Below the pieces are notes generated by a model that saw only the letters and a list, made by a program, of their open reading frames with translations, did not search any database and was not told the origin of the DNA. From assembly GCA_018969165.1 (NCBI GenBank), contig JAGWYX010000343.1:1-5344 (forward strand): a stretch of DNA of 5,344 nt, written 5' to 3'. Positions 5,007 to 5,344 of the stretch are shown piece after piece (position 1 is the first letter of the stretch; every line of letters begins with the position of its first letter). Position numbers and translations under genes: made by a program. The stretch comes from Verrucomicrobiota bacterium (lineage in GTDB: Bacteria > Verrucomicrobiota > Verrucomicrobiia > Limisphaerales > JAGWYX01).

Positions 5007-5344
5007 ATGTTCCGGCCGTGCATCGACCTCCACGAAGGCAAGGTGAAGCAAATCGTCGGCGGCACGCTCAGCGGCGACGCGACGCATTTGCGAACGCATT
5101 TCGTTTCCGCACAACCGGCGGCGTGGTACGCGGACTTGTACCGCCACGACGGACTCAAAGGCGGGCACGTGGTGATGCTCGGCCCCGGGAACGAGGCGGC
5201 GGCGCGCGGCGCGTTGTCGGCGTATCCCGGCGGCCTGCAAGTTGGCGGCGGCATCAACCGCGAAAACGCGCGGAGCTACCTGGAGGCCGGGGCCTCGCAC
5301 GTGATCGTGACTTCGTGGATCTTTCGAGGTGGCAGGCTGGACCT
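5007..5344 (+). CDS. hisA: HisA, eukaryote-like phosphoribosylformimino-AICAR isomerase, 5' part
   Basis: The frame is open from ATG at 5007 to the window's end, so 112 complete codons of about 250 are present. HisA catalyses the Amadori isomerisation of ProFAR to PRFAR, the fourth step of histidine biosynthesis, in a cytoplasmic (beta/alpha)8 barrel. The start FRPCIDLHEGKVKQIVGGTL matches HisA, with the catalytic Asp at residue 7 (IDLHEGKV). GGLQVGGGIN around residues 75-84 is the first half-barrel phosphate-binding loop, and GASHVIVTSWIF follows near 94-105. The phrases CIDLHEGKVKQIV, PGGLQVGGGI and VIVTSWIF read like the plant/fungal type of HisA rather than the usual bacterial type (PAIDLKDG, GGGIR). 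The second catalytic Asp lies beyond the window. GTG at 5001 is an in-frame alternative start. No Shine-Dalgarno is seen. No other his gene lies next to it on the left. Confidence 0.88.
   Translation, partial: MFRPCIDLHEGKVKQIVGGTLSGDATHLRTHFVSAQPAAWYADLYRHDGLKGGHVVMLGPGNEAAARGALSAYPGGLQVGGGINRENARSYLEAGASHVIVTSWIFRGGRLD

Noticed and set aside
4446..5300. 284-codon open frame on the minus strand
   Set aside because: It covers the end of the hydrolase, the palindromic gap and the start of hisA on the opposite strand. Its translation is Arg/Pro/Gly-rich with no motif, as expected from GC-rich antisense.
1..5344. tRNA, rRNA, CRISPR array or transposase gene
   Set aside because: I saw no cloverleaf-like sequence, no regularly spaced repeats and no transposase motif in any frame.

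Overview
This is a GC-rich bacterial window, probably from an environmental or metagenomic member of the Verrucomicrobiota or a related PVC lineage. The taxonomic guess rests on three things: a secreted DUF1680/GH127-type glycoside hydrolase, a HisA that reads like the plant/fungal type, and intergenic DNA full of short GC-rich palindromes, plus mostly absent Shine-Dalgarno sequences. It is an inference, not a measurement.

Left part (1-901): a decayed defence locus. Positions 1-245 carry no recognisable gene, only a large imperfect inverted repeat and perhaps the 5' end of a minus-strand gene leaving the window. From about 241 to 681 lies the C-terminal third of a type I restriction-modification methylase (HsdM), interrupted by a TGA where the family has Trp. 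Overlapping its stop codon (ATGA) is a HicB-like antitoxin with a TAG at codon 9. A deletion has fused it, out of frame, to the last ~20 codons of a HicA toxin. The original order was evidently hsdM-hicB-hicA, as in type I RM operons with an embedded toxin-antitoxin pair.

Middle part (902-2515): after a non-coding spacer comes one apparently intact gene (1080-1862) for a DUF429-like protein with a probable RNase H-like acidic active site. It overlaps by ATGA the start of a small membrane protein. That second gene is truncated and joined, in another frame, to a fragment of an XRE-ImmA/IrrE-type regulator. The fragment ends in a strongly palindromic repeat. The island therefore holds several pieces of defence, toxin-antitoxin and regulatory genes, at least two of them joined by deletion.

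Right part (2516-5344): ordinary chromosomal content. A 718-residue secreted glycoside hydrolase (2516-4672) is followed by about 330 bp of intergenic DNA with several stem-loops and a facing pair of inverted copies (BIME-like). Then comes the start of hisA (5007 onward), open to the window's edge. The hydrolase presumably releases sugars outside the cytoplasm; hisA belongs to histidine biosynthesis. Nothing suggests that the two work together.
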